Shown: in pieces, positions 15,390 to 15,817 of the stretch
How the letters are laid out: each line of letters begins with the position of its first letter
Numbering within the stretch: position 1 is the first letter of the stretch
NCBI GenBank assembly: GCA_025355595.1
Contig: JANXZI010000388.1
Coordinates: 1 to 15,817, forward strand
Reading direction: 5' to 3'
Length of the DNA: 15,817 nt
DNA from: Spartobacteria bacterium
GTDB lineage: Bacteria > Verrucomicrobiota > Verrucomicrobiia > Chthoniobacterales > Chthoniobacteraceae
Translations under genes and position numbers: made by a program
Notes under the pieces: generated by a model
What the model saw: only the letters and a program-made list of their open reading frames with translations
What the model was told of the DNA's origin: nothing
The model's database searches: none

Positions 15390-15585
15390 AAATTCTGTGC
15401 CCTGAGCAGACGCGGAAAACCTCCGGCGCATCGCGATGGAAAATCTCACCCTCTCCGCCCGCGCATCCGCCCGCATCCTGAACGTCGCCCGCACCATCGC
15501 CGACCTCGGCGGCGCGGAAGCCATCGCCCCCGACCACATCGCCGAGGCTGTCCAATACCGCACCCTTGAGCGCAATCTCTGGCGG
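15390..15585 (+). pseudogene. Remnant of a second comM/yifB 3' end
   Basis: This plus-strand stretch matches codons 445-510 of the intact comM (7146-7343). Read with one correction it gives KFCALS, DAENLRRIAMENLTLSARAS, ARILNVARTIADLGGAEAIA and ending YRTLERNLWR. About 11 of 65 residues differ from the intact gene. A 2-nt deletion near 15408 breaks the frame and the native stop is missing, so the open frame continues to 15681 in unrelated sequence. No AAA+ core lies upstream; the wspA start is only 115 bp away on the opposite strand. It is a remnant of a gene or of an integration event, in direct orientation with comM at the other end of the Wsp operon. Confidence 0.9.
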
Positions 15586-15711
15586 GAGATCGCGCGCGCA
15601 GATGGGTTGCACACCAGCCGCCATCGGGAAATTACCACACACGTTCAGCAAGGTTTGATTCATGCCTATCCGGTTGGATGACAATGCTACGGAAAATCAT
15701 GGTGAAAATAG

Positions 15712-15801
15712 CCCAGCGCTTCAGCGCTGGGTTTGGGGCGTGAAGCCGGCAAAGTCCCGCCAGGGACGACAGAACCGGTTCTTCCGTCCCTGCGGGACTT
15801 T
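15712..15801. repeat. Intergenic palindrome pair at the right end
   Basis: First hairpin: arms 15712-15719 and 15724-15731 (cccagcgc/gcgctggg) with a 4-nt loop. Second: arms 15751-15776 and 15777-15801 form a nearly perfect palindrome (aaagtcccgc...gcgggacttt) with one bulge and one or two mismatches. The second ends in a run of five T on the plus strand and could act as a terminator, but the pair as a whole looks like a dispersed REP-type intergenic element seen in Verrucomicrobia and related bacteria. The open frame crossing it (15662 to the window end) is not believed to be a gene. Confidence 0.65.
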
Positions 15802-15817
15802 TTCCTTCGGGGCCCGG

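Noticed and set aside
15662..15817. Open plus-strand frame running off the right edge
   Set aside because: It reads mainly through the two palindromes; repeat-derived frames of this kind are common and no conserved domain is visible.

Overview
The window is about 15.8 kb of GC-rich DNA. It most resembles Verrucomicrobiota. The reasons are the PVC-style FtsX permease, the secreted protein built of 'WA..DP.AA..LP.G..R' repeats, a lack of clear Shine-Dalgarno sites, and short palindromic repeats read in frame inside genes as 'GILPVR' and 'AGVPPAVPGVSPG' peptides. The phylum is an inference from these features; no rRNA or marker gene is present.

Left part (1-5574, all minus strand). A LolD/MacB-type ABC exporter is encoded by an ATPase (1385-2059) and a permease that runs off the left edge (1-680). 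A Uma2-family nuclease gene (687-1253) sits between them. Upstream are two intrinsic terminators and then two tandem paralogous genes for 58-59 aa proteins of unknown function (2322-2498 and 2526-2705). Next come a conserved hypothetical (3019-3567) and a membrane-anchored helical-repeat protein of 652 aa (3616-5574).

Middle (5814-7346, plus strand). A complete comM/yifB AAA+ gene ends 55 bp from the distal end of the next operon, which points toward it.

Right part (7402-15275, minus strand). A complete Wsp-type chemosensory operon is present in the canonical order: wspA (receptor), wspB (CheW), wspC (CheR-TPR), wspD (CheW), wspE (CheA-receiver hybrid), wspF (CheB) and a WspR-like regulator. 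Four of the six junctions are ATGA stop/start overlaps, so translation is coupled. By homology, the receptor array would drive WspE autophosphorylation, WspC and WspF would set receptor methylation, and phosphate would pass to the last response regulator. Two things are unusual. The WspR homologue is a receiver only, with no GGDEF diguanylate cyclase domain. The receptor gene is broken by a 10-bp unit present three times at the signalling tip; one copy, or four, would keep the frame. This looks like a possible phase-variation switch, though it may be simple decay.

Right end (15276-15817). A diverged, frameshifted copy of the last ~65 codons of comM lies just upstream of wspA in the same orientation as the intact comM. 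The Wsp operon is therefore bracketed by direct repeats of a comM 3' end. Two intergenic palindromes close the window.
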